Origin: JACKFB01 sp041389525
Lineage (GTDB): Bacteria > Myxococcota_A > UBA9042 > PHBI01 > JACKFB01
Assembly (NCBI GenBank): GCA_041389525.1
Contig: JAWKRR010000048.1
Span: forward strand, 1-59,994
Direction of reading: 5' to 3'
Length of the DNA: 59,994 bases
The notes under the pieces were generated by a model, which was not told where the DNA came from, searched no databases, and saw only the letters and a program-made list of their open reading frames with translations. The translations under genes and the position numbers were made by a program. Below are positions 53,417 through 59,994 of the stretch, one piece after another; the first letter of the stretch is position 1, and each line of letters begins with the position of its first letter.

Positions 53417-54787
53417 ATGACTGACCGCTCTCTCCAACCCGCGACCTCGCTCGAAGACGCGACGGCCGCGCTCGATGCCGAGCGCCCGCTCCAGTACGGC
53501 GACGTCCGTTTCGAGGACCTCGCTCCCGCTCGCGGCGGCGACGTCACACAGCGAATGAGGCGGGCTCTGGAGCGGAAGCAGCCGGGTCGCTTCAAGGCGA
53601 TGGTCTTCGCCAGCCACCGCGGCGCCGGCAAGAGCACCGAGCTTTTCCGCCTCGCCCACGACCTCCGCGACCGCTACCAGTGTCTCTACCTTGAAGCCAA
53701 CGTCGAGATGGACGCCCAGGCCATCGCGATGGAGGACTTGGTCCTCGTGCTCGCTCGCGAGGTCGCGACGCTCATGCAACGCGAAGGCCTCCCACTTGAG
53801 TCAGAGTTGCTCTCCGACATCGCCAAGTGGTTCGGCGAGACGATTCAGACGACCGACATCGGTCAGACCTACGTGAGCGAGATGCGAGCCGAGGCCGGCG
53901 CGGGCGGCGCCGTCGCAGGCTTTGTTAAGCTCATGGCTAGCATGACGGCGCTTCTCCGTGTCGAGAGCCAACACCGCGAGACCCTCAAGCAGGTGCTTCG
54001 GCAGTACCCCGGCGCGTTGATGGACGCCGTGAACAAGCTCCTGACGGCGGCGCACAAGCGGCTGAAGGACGAGCGCGGCCGGGAACTCCTCGTAATCATC
54101 GACAACCTCGACCGATACGAGCCCAGTGTCATCGACGACCTCATCGTCCGACACGGCAATCAGCTTCTCGAACTCAAGTGCAACCTCATCCTGACCCCGC
54201 CGATCGTCCTCATTTACCGGCCGGAGACCGGGCCGGTGGAGGACTACTTCAAGATAGAGGTCATGAACGCGGTTCGGCTTCGCGGTCCTCACGACCCGCC
54301 GGATCAGCTCTCTGGACCAGGACGCGAGCTTCTATTGGCCGCCCTCAACAAGCGCATCGACATCGCTCGTCTCATTCCCGAAGAGCACGTCCGAGACCGC
54401 CTCATCGTCGCGAGTGGCGGCAGCATCCGCGACCTCCTGGAACTGACCGCCGACGCGACCCTGGAAGCCGACGGCTTGGTGCTCACGCTGCGTGACATCG
54501 AGGCAGCCGCTCGACGCCGCCGAACGGTCATGCGCGACAAGATGAACTCGAACGGCTGGGCGGATGCGCTAGCCACAATCGCTCGCACCAAGCAGATCGA
54601 CGCTGACACCGCGTGTCTGTTGGCGCTGTATAACCGCATGGCGTTCAAATACAACGGCGACGGGTGGTACGATGTCCATCCGCTGCTACACGAGATTCCC
54701 GAGTTCCTGGCAGCGCTGGAGAGGACCCATCACCACGGTGAGGACGAGCAGCAGCCGGACGAGGCGCCGGGCAGCGAGCGTCGCTGA
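53417..54787 (+). CDS. P-loop NTPase, first gene of the inserted module
   Basis: The protein has 456 residues. Walker A is GAGKST at 69-74. The Walker B-like segment LLVIIDNLDR has Asp229 and Asp232. It lacks the clear motifs of MoxR or ClpB AAA proteins and looks more like STAND/KAP-type ATPases: an N-terminal leader with DVRFEDLAP, the P-loop domain, then a helical region with a winged-helix-like end (SIRDLLELTADATLEADG). No membrane helix or nuclease motif was seen. The TPR gene overlaps its 3' end by about 50 bp. Function is unknown; the pairing suggests a sensor or switch. Confidence 0.85.
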   Translation: MTDRSLQPATSLEDATAALDAERPLQYGDVRFEDLAPARGGDVTQRMRRALERKQPGRFKAMVFASHRGAGKSTELFRLAHDLRDRYQCLYLEANVEMDAQAIAMEDLVLVLAREVATLMQREGLPLESELLSDIAKWFGETIQTTDIGQTYVSEMRAEAGAGGAVAGFVKLMASMTALLRVESQHRETLKQVLRQYPGALMDAVNKLLTAAHKRLKDERGRELLVIIDNLDRYEPSVIDDLIVRHGNQLLELKCNLILTPPIVLIYRPETGPVEDYFKIEVMNAVRLRGPHDPPDQLSGPGRELLLAALNKRIDIARLIPEEHVRDRLIVASGGSIRDLLELTADATLEADGLVLTLRDIEAAARRRRTVMRDKMNSNGWADALATIARTKQIDADTACLLALYNRMAFKYNGDGWYDVHPLLHEIPEFLAALERTHHHGEDEQQPDEAPGSERR

Positions 54788-56564
54788 AGGAGCGGACGAG
54801 ACGTCCCTGCCCCGTTCGACCACGTCGCTGTCACCGCGCGGCGAACGCGCGCTGCGGCGCTTCATCGAGCGCCTCGTCGACCAAGGCTTCCGCCTCGCCG
54901 TCGTCGAGGTCTGGACGCCGGTCGAGCGGCAGAGGCTGGAAGCCATGGCCCGCGGCGTGGCCGCGGACCTCGGCGCGTCTGTCGACACCGTCGATATCTC
55001 CGCGCTCGCCGGCGAAAACATCTGGCGTGAACTCCACGAGCGCTTCGATTCGACGCCGCTCCCGGACTTACTCCTGCTCTGGGGCCTCGAAGAGACCGCC
55101 GGCTCCGCCACCGAACCCCGCCCTACCGTCTACCAGCAGCTAAACATCCAGCGCGACTCGCTCACTCGCGACCTCGCCGTCCCCTGGATCCTCTTCGTCC
55201 ACCCACACGCCGGCAAGAAGTTGCACGAAGTCGCCCCAGACTTCGCTGACATCGCCACGCTGTGGCTCGAGGCGCCGCGGGGCGCCGATCAACCCGCTGC
55301 CGCCGTGCCCGGGATCGATCCGCTTAGCATCCAGGCGGGCACCGCCGATCTTGGGGCGATTTGGCACGAGTTGAGCGAGGCCTCCCGCTCCGGCGCCGCG
55401 TCCTGGCTCGTCGAAGCGAACCGCTTGTTCCGCGTCGGCGACCCGCCGGCAGCGCGCGACGCGCTGGCCCGCTTCGACCTCGGAGCCCGCGAGGCCACCC
55501 CAGCCGCCCGCGCTTGGCGCGCGCTCATCGGCGCCGCGTTCGACGACCAATCCGGAGACTACGCCGCCTGCGAAGCGCTGCTCGCCTCCGCGCTCGATTC
55601 GCTCGGCATGGAGGGCGTAGAACCGCATGAGGGTGCCGTCCTGCGAACTCACGCGCAGGTGGCCCTTGCCAGCCTTGATCTTCGTCGTGGCAGACCGGAC
55701 GAGGCGCTCGACCGGCTCGAACACAAAGCTCTGCCCGTAGCGGACCAAATTGACCTCCCCGCCCTCCGGGCCGGCGTGCTCGGCGGCATCGCCGACGTCC
55801 TTCAAGCGCGCGGACGGCTCGAAGCAGCGCTCGCAATCCACACGGACCAGCGCCTGCCGCTGTACGAGCGACTTGGCGACCTCCGCTCCAAAGCCGTCAC
55901 ACTTGGGAAGATCAGCGAAATCCTCCAGGCGCGCGGGCAGCTTGATGAAGCGCTCGAAATCCGAACCGGGCAACAGCTTCCCATCTACGAACGCCTCGGT
56001 GACGTCCGCGAGAAGGCCGTCACACTCGCGCAGATCGCCGACCACCTCCAAGCGCGGGGCTTGCTGGATGAAGCCCTCACTCTCCTTACCGATGAGGCAC
56101 TCCCCGTCTTCGAGCGCCTCGGCGACGTCCGCTCCCTGGCCGTGACGCGTGCAAAGATTGCCGACAACTTGCAAGCTCGCGGACAGTTGGATGAAGCGCT
56201 CGCGGTTCTTGCCGACGAAGCACTCCCGATTTTTCAACGCCTCGACGACATACGCTCCGCCGCCGTCATATTCGGGAAGATTTCCGACGTCTTGCAAGCG
56301 CGTGGCCTGGTGCACCAAGCCCTCGCTATCTTGGCGGAGGCAGTACTTCCCGTGTTCGAGCAACTGGGTGACATCCGAAACATCCTGGTTTCCCGTGCGA
56401 AGATCGCGGTTGCGTTGGGGCTGCGCGGCCGTCCAGCCGACCAGCCCGAGATCGCGCGACTGCTCCTCACAGCACTAGCGGATGCGGAGCGTTCCGGGTT
56501 CCATGTGGAGGCGAGGTGGATCCGAAGGACTTGCGAACAAGCAGGCATCGTCCCGCAGGGGTGA
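54738..56564 (+). CDS. TPR-repeat protein, second gene of the inserted module
   Basis: The start is uncertain. I use the GTG at 54738, giving 608 residues and overlapping the NTPase end; the first about 25 residues are Arg/Ser-rich. Residues about 35-180 form an alpha/beta region (RALRRFIERLVDQGFRLAVVEVWTP ... LPDLLLLWGLEETAG ... QRDSLTRDLAVPWILFVHP), resembling the domain that precedes TPRs in some NTPase-linked proteins. From about 200 helical repeats follow, including five exact-period 41-residue units (55782-56396). No catalytic motif is obvious. A partner-binding scaffold for the NTPase is the natural reading. Confidence 0.8.
   Translation: MRTSSSRTRRRAASVAEGADETSLPRSTTSLSPRGERALRRFIERLVDQGFRLAVVEVWTPVERQRLEAMARGVAADLGASVDTVDISALAGENIWRELHERFDSTPLPDLLLLWGLEETAGSATEPRPTVYQQLNIQRDSLTRDLAVPWILFVHPHAGKKLHEVAPDFADIATLWLEAPRGADQPAAAVPGIDPLSIQAGTADLGAIWHELSEASRSGAASWLVEANRLFRVGDPPAARDALARFDLGAREATPAARAWRALIGAAFDDQSGDYAACEALLASALDSLGMEGVEPHEGAVLRTHAQVALASLDLRRGRPDEALDRLEHKALPVADQIDLPALRAGVLGGIADVLQARGRLEAALAIHTDQRLPLYERLGDLRSKAVTLGKISEILQARGQLDEALEIRTGQQLPIYERLGDVREKAVTLAQIADHLQARGLLDEALTLLTDEALPVFERLGDVRSLAVTRAKIADNLQARGQLDEALAVLADEALPIFQRLDDIRSAAVIFGKISDVLQARGLVHQALAILAEAVLPVFEQLGDIRNILVSRAKIAVALGLRGRPADQPEIARLLLTALADAERSGFHVEARWIRRTCEQAGIVPQG
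55782..56396 (+). repeat. Five tandem 123-bp units encoding 41-residue TPRs
   Basis: Units begin at 55782, 55905, 56028, 56151 and 56274, exactly 123 bp apart, with a sixth partial unit at 56397. Each encodes a variant of GKISEILQARGQLDEALEI followed by an LP-x-(Y/F)-ER-LGD-(V/I)-R turn. Units differ at many codons, so the array is diverged but has stayed in phase. Confidence 0.85.
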
Positions 56565-56590
56565 CGCTCGACAGTTTCAGCATTTCGGTC

Positions 56591-56606
56591 GGCGGTAGGT
56601 GCCGCC
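56591..56606 (+). terminator. Weak hairpin after the TPR gene
   Basis: GGCGG (56591-56595) and CCGCC (56602-56606) with a 6-nt loop, 27 bp after the TPR stop. There is no T tract, so intrinsic termination is doubtful. Confidence 0.25.
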
Positions 56607-56652
56607 CCGCTCCGGTCTCGCGCGACCACTTCGCGGTCCTGCGATTTTCGTG

Positions 56653-56674
56653 GGCCGCGGCTAGCTAATCGCGG
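56653..56674. repeat. Right copy of the 22-bp direct repeat
   Basis: Identical to 53299-53320, 3354 bp away. On the minus strand it supplies the last codons and the TAG stop (56661-56663) of the YdiJ-type gene. The outer arm here is GGCCGCG/CGCGGGG, so the dyad is shorter than at the left copy. Confidence 0.92.
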
Positions 56675-59600
56675 GGGGCTCCGGCGGCTTCAGCGCCGCG
56701 GCGAGGACTTGGACCGGGTGCAGCGGGACGAAGCCGGCGAAGCGTTTTACCTGGCTTCGGCAGGAGTGGCCGGTGGCTAGGATGGCGGCTCGGGATTCGG
56801 GGGATTCGGGGATGCGGCGGGCCCAGCTCATCTCGAAGATGCCTCGGGACTCATCGAGGTGTTTGGCCTCGTGGCCGTAGGCGCCGCACATGCCGCAGCA
56901 GCCTACCGACTCGACGGCGAGGTCGAGGCCGCAGGCTTTGAAGGCGGTCTGCCACTGGCGCTCGGCGGCGGGGGCGGCGGTTTTTTCGGTGCAGTGGCCT
57001 AGCAGGCGGTAGGCGGCGGGGGCTTTGGCGGGAGCCGCGGCCAGCGCCGGGGTCTGGGTGGCTAGCCACTCTTGGAAGAGCTGGACTCGGAAGCCGGTCT
57101 GGGCCGCTCCCAGGGCGTGGGGGATCTCGTCGCGGTAGACGAGGACGACGGCCGGGTCGAGGCCGACGAGGGCCAGCCCGAGATCGGCGGCTTCTTTGAG
57201 CGGCGCGGCGGCGCGGCGGGCGGCGCGTTCGAAGCGGGCGAGGAAGCCCTTGACGTGCCAGCCCTTGCCGGACGGGCGGTAGGGCATCACGACCGGGCGC
57301 AGGCCCAGGGCGCGGATGACGTCCAGGGCGGCCAGGCCGACCTCGGCCTCGTAGAAGGTCGTGAAGGCGTCGGGGACGAAGGCGACGGTGTTGTCGCGGT
57401 CGGGCTCGCTGAGCGCCTTGTGGGCCGCGGCGTCGAAGGTGGGGATTCCGCGCTCGCGCTGGCCCTCGGCGAAGGTTCTGACCGCGAGCGACGGGGTGTC
57501 GACCATGCCGAGGGTGCTGCGGATGAGGGCGCGGCTGAGGCCGTTTTGCTGCAATGCGTTGAAGAGGCGCGGCGCCTTCGCCATCGTCGGCAGCAGGCCC
57601 TCGAGCGCGCCGACCATGCCGTCGCGGGGCGGGCGCAGGTAGCGCGAGTGGTAGAGGTCCATGAACTCGCTGCGGAAGGTCGGGACGTCGACTTTGACTG
57701 GGCACTGGGTCGCGCAGGCCTTGCAGGCGAGGCAGCCCGCCATGGCGTCTGCGACCTCGTGTGAGTAGTCGTAGCGACCGAAGAAGCGGCCGATGGTGTG
57801 CCACAGCTTGATGAAGAGACGCGCGGGCGCTGACCAGGGCGAGGGCCGGCGCTTCAGCGTAGCCGTCGGGTCGTGGCCGGCGACGGTGAGCTGGCGCAGC
57901 CACTCGCGCATCAGCCCGGCGCGGCCCTTGGGCGAGTGGATGCGGTCTTTGGTGACCTTCGACGACGGGCACATGACGTGGTCGGGGTCCCAGGAGAAGC
58001 ACTGGCCGTTGCCGTTACAGTCGATGGCGACGGTGAAGGCGGCGCGCACGGGCTCGGGGATTTGGCGGTCCTGCTCGCCGCGCTTGGGGCCGTCGACGCT
58101 GACCAGGGCGAGCTCCGAGCCCTCGGGGACCGCCAACTTACCAGGATTCATCTGGCCGTTTGGGTCGAAGGCCCGCTTGATGGTGCACAGCGCTGCGTAG
58201 AGCTCAGGGCCGAAATACTGCGGGTTGTACTCGCTGCGGAAGCCCTTGCCGTGCTCGCCCCAGAGCATGCCGCCGTAGCTCTGGCACAGCGCGCTCACCT
58301 TGTCGGAGATGACCCGCATCCGCCGCTCGTCGGCCGGGTCTTTCATGTCCAGCGCCGGCCGCACGTGCAGGCAGCCGACGTCGACGTGGCCGAACATGCC
58401 GTAGGTCAGGCCCTCGGCGTCTAGGATGGCGCGGAACTTCGCGACGTACTCCGCCAGCCGCTCGGGCGGGACCACCGTGTCCTCGACGAAGGGGATGGGC
58501 TTGCGGGCGCCCGGCGCGTTGCCCAGAAGCCCGACGCCCTTCTTGCGCAGCTCCCACAGGGCCTTGGACTCCGCCGCGTTCTGGGCGACCCGGGCGAGAT
58601 AGGGCGCCTGGGGCTCGCCGCGGTGCTGCTCGACGCGCGCCAGCAGGTCCGCGACCTTCGCCTCGATGGCCGCCGGGTCGTGGCCGGCGTACTCGACCAG
58701 GTTGACCGCGGCCGGGCGCGGCTGCCCCTCGACGTCGATGATGGGGCCGACGCTGTGCCAGATGACGTCTTGGCGCGCGAGGCCCATCACGGTCTCGTCG
58801 ACGGTCTCGATGGCCGACGGGTCGCTGGCGGCGATGAGGCGGGCCGAGCCGAGGGCGGCGTCGAAGCTGGCGTACTCCAAAACAACCAGGCGCGAGCAGG
58901 TCGGAATCGGCGTCAGGCGCAGCGTCGCCTCGGTCACGATGCCCAGCGTCCCCTCAGCACCTGAGATGAGGTTCGACAGCTTGAAGCGCGCGCCCTCGGT
59001 GTTCGCGACCCGCGCCAGGTCGTAGCCGGTCATGAAGCGCTGAATCTTCGGGAAGCGCTCGGCGATGAGGGCGGCGTTCTCGGTGACCACCTCGTCGACG
59101 ACCCGGTGCACATGCCCGGCCAGCCCGCCCTGGGCCTTCGCCGCCAGAAGCCCCGCCTCGTCCAGCGCCTCGGTGCGCAGGGTCGAGCCGTCCGACAGCA
59201 CCACGTCCAGCGCGACGATGTGCTCGCTGGTGCGCCCGTAAATCCGCGAGCCCTTGCCGCACGCGTTGGTCGCGATCATCCCGCCCAGGGTCGCCCGGCT
59301 CGACGGCGACAGGTTCGGCGCGAAGAAGACGCCGTGGGGCTCGAGGTGCTTGTTTAGCTGGTCCAGCACGACGCCCGGTTCCACCCGGACCGTCGCGGCC
59401 TCAAGGTCGACATCGAGGATGCGACGCATGTGCCGCGACACGTCCACGATGACGCCCTCGGCCAGCGCCTGCCCGTTGGTCCCCGTCCCGCCGCCGCGTA
59501 CCGTGTAGCTGACGGCCTGAAAACGCGGCTCGCTCACCAGCTTCACGAAGGCCTTTACGCAGTCAGCGCCGAGGGGATAGACGACCGCCTGGGGCATGAC

Positions 59601-59759
59601 CTGGTAGACGCTGTTGTCGGTCGCGGCGACCAGCCGGCTGCCCAAATCCGGGCAAATCTCGCCGCGAAACCCGGCGCCCGGCAAGGCGTCGAGCAACTCG
59701 CGGTAGAGGCGGCGTGGCCCCTCGAGCTGGTCGAGTCGCGGAATCATCGGCACCGACAC
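56661..59759 (-). CDS. YdiJ-type FAD-binding and Fe-S dehydrogenase (probable D-2-hydroxyglutarate dehydrogenase)
   Basis: The protein has 1032 residues from a GTG at 59759 (an ATG at 59747 is also possible); E. coli YdiJ is of similar length. The N-terminal PCMH FAD domain has YTVRGGGTGTNGQALAEGVIVDVSRHMRRI and SPSSRATLGGMIATNACGKGS. An FAD-oxidase C domain follows with GHVDVGCLHVRP. A 4Fe-4S site CLACKACATQCP lies at 676-687. The C-terminal CCG-type domain has CCGMCGAYGHE. The family oxidises D-2-hydroxy acids and passes electrons to the quinone pool, which fits a menaquinone-using cell. The 3' end lies in the 22-bp repeat of the inserted module. Confidence 0.9.
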   Translation of the reverse strand: MSVPMIPRLDQLEGPRRLYRELLDALPGAGFRGEICPDLGSRLVAATDNSVYQVMPQAVVYPLGADCVKAFVKLVSEPRFQAVSYTVRGGGTGTNGQALAEGVIVDVSRHMRRILDVDLEAATVRVEPGVVLDQLNKHLEPHGVFFAPNLSPSSRATLGGMIATNACGKGSRIYGRTSEHIVALDVVLSDGSTLRTEALDEAGLLAAKAQGGLAGHVHRVVDEVVTENAALIAERFPKIQRFMTGYDLARVANTEGARFKLSNLISGAEGTLGIVTEATLRLTPIPTCSRLVVLEYASFDAALGSARLIAASDPSAIETVDETVMGLARQDVIWHSVGPIIDVEGQPRPAAVNLVEYAGHDPAAIEAKVADLLARVEQHRGEPQAPYLARVAQNAAESKALWELRKKGVGLLGNAPGARKPIPFVEDTVVPPERLAEYVAKFRAILDAEGLTYGMFGHVDVGCLHVRPALDMKDPADERRMRVISDKVSALCQSYGGMLWGEHGKGFRSEYNPQYFGPELYAALCTIKRAFDPNGQMNPGKLAVPEGSELALVSVDGPKRGEQDRQIPEPVRAAFTVAIDCNGNGQCFSWDPDHVMCPSSKVTKDRIHSPKGRAGLMREWLRQLTVAGHDPTATLKRRPSPWSAPARLFIKLWHTIGRFFGRYDYSHEVADAMAGCLACKACATQCPVKVDVPTFRSEFMDLYHSRYLRPPRDGMVGALEGLLPTMAKAPRLFNALQQNGLSRALIRSTLGMVDTPSLAVRTFAEGQRERGIPTFDAAAHKALSEPDRDNTVAFVPDAFTTFYEAEVGLAALDVIRALGLRPVVMPYRPSGKGWHVKGFLARFERAARRAAAPLKEAADLGLALVGLDPAVVLVYRDEIPHALGAAQTGFRVQLFQEWLATQTPALAAAPAKAPAAYRLLGHCTEKTAAPAAERQWQTAFKACGLDLAVESVGCCGMCGAYGHEAKHLDESRGIFEMSWARRIPESPESRAAILATGHSCRSQVKRFAGFVPLHPVQVLAAALKPPEPPAIS

Positions 59760-59765
59760 GGTGAA

Positions 59766-59994
59766 TCAGGGGTTTTGGGCCCCGAAGCTGGCCTTGGCGC
59801 AGGCGGAGAAGGTCCCCGTGCCGTCGGGGCGCCGACAGTAGGAGACCGCCGCCTGATAGGCCGTCCAACGCACGGTGTCCACCATCTTGCCGAGCGGGTC
59901 CTCCAGCATCAGCGCGTCCTCGCTGCCCAGGCCGAAGGTGTGGTCCTGGCCGCCGACCAAGACCAGGCTGCCACCGGCCGCTAGCTGCGCCTGG
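59766..59994 (-). CDS. C-terminal end of an unidentified protein (5' partial)
   Basis: The minus-strand frame is open to the right edge of the window, so only the last 75 residues are seen; a TTG at 59960 is not a convincing start. The fragment has GSLVLVGGQDHTFGLGSEDALMLEDPLGKMVDTVRW and ends with SACAKASFGAQNP. Two Cys are present. It lies 6 bp before the YdiJ-type start, so it is probably in the same operon. The family was not recognised. Confidence 0.5.
   Translation of the reverse strand, partial: QAQLAAGGSLVLVGGQDHTFGLGSEDALMLEDPLGKMVDTVRWTAYQAAVSYCRRPDGTGTFSACAKASFGAQNP

Larger units (their letters stand above)
53321..56674. mobile_element. 3.35-kb inserted NTPase/TPR module bounded by 22-bp direct repeats
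   Basis: The segment plus one repeat is 3354 bp. Both genes are on the plus strand. Taking it out restores the hydrolase and YdiJ genes as convergent neighbours overlapping by 8 bp at CTAGCTAA, so the site was a tail-to-tail junction. Base composition is lower in GC than the flanks: hand counts give 36/60 (54541-54600) and 37/60 (54661-54720), against 48/60 just outside (52861-52920). No integrase, transposase or terminal inverted repeat was found, so the mechanism is unknown. Confidence 0.75.

Overview
The window is very GC-rich DNA with dense, short-spaced genes. Many stop and start codons overlap (ATGA, GTGA, TGATG), and GTG starts are common. Several features point to a Myxococcota or related deltaproteobacterial chromosome: many lipoproteins with Pro/Ala- or Asp-rich linkers, a DUF2330-type envelope protein with a C-terminal sorting-like tail, an AgmX/PglI-type protein, thrombospondin type 3 (TSP3) Asp repeats, a Cys-rich vWA/lamin-tail protein, and a full menaquinone pathway. 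This taxonomic call is an inference from gene content, not a database result.

Layout. (1) 1-452: end of a signalling protein with a receiver domain. (2) 505-9258: a co-directional operon of a membrane coiled-coil protein, MoxR AAA ATPase, DUF58 protein and two large membrane vWA proteins, i.e. a Bat/MoxR-type chaperone system. (3) 9259-14394: a repeat-bearing spacer, a lipoprotein, and a polysaccharide-type set (nucleotidyltransferase fold, glycosyltransferase, sugar-1-phosphate transferase, ATP-grasp). (4) 14510-21406: Uma2, RecX, RecQ, a lipoprotein, a metallo-beta-lactamase-like protein, an unknown protein and an AmpG-like transporter. (5) 21371-31804: a GbsR/MarR-type regulator divergent from menF-menD-menB-menA-menCE, followed by menI, a polyprenyl diphosphate synthase and menG. 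MenC and MenE are fused, menI lies wholly antisense to the open 3' end of menCE, and menH is absent from the window. (6) 31805-34022: an aminotransferase, a palindromic repeat and an EAL phosphodiesterase. (7) 34515-35851: a repeat-flanked segment carrying an unrecognised gene. (8) 35962-42046: an envelope operon (DUF2330 protein, ECF sigma factor, probable anti-sigma/TPR protein, TSP3 lipoprotein) and an upstream unknown protein. (9) 42230-51158: secreted or lipid-anchored proteins, including a redoxin plus cytochrome-c/monooxygenase-like/TPR pair. (10) 51210-59994: MscS, an alpha/beta hydrolase, a 3.35-kb inserted module, a YdiJ-type FAD/Fe-S dehydrogenase and a partial gene.

The most notable observation is the module at 53321-56674. 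It encodes a P-loop NTPase and a TPR protein with five 41-residue repeats. It sits between perfect 22-bp direct repeats, and each copy supplies the stop codon of a flanking convergent gene. Removing the module and one repeat leaves the alpha/beta hydrolase and YdiJ genes meeting tail to tail with an 8-bp overlap, so the insertion can be read directly from the sequence. No recombinase is encoded in it. It is a candidate compact mobile module, possibly for defence or signalling; that function is inference.

No rRNA, convincing tRNA, CRISPR array, integrase or transposase gene was seen.
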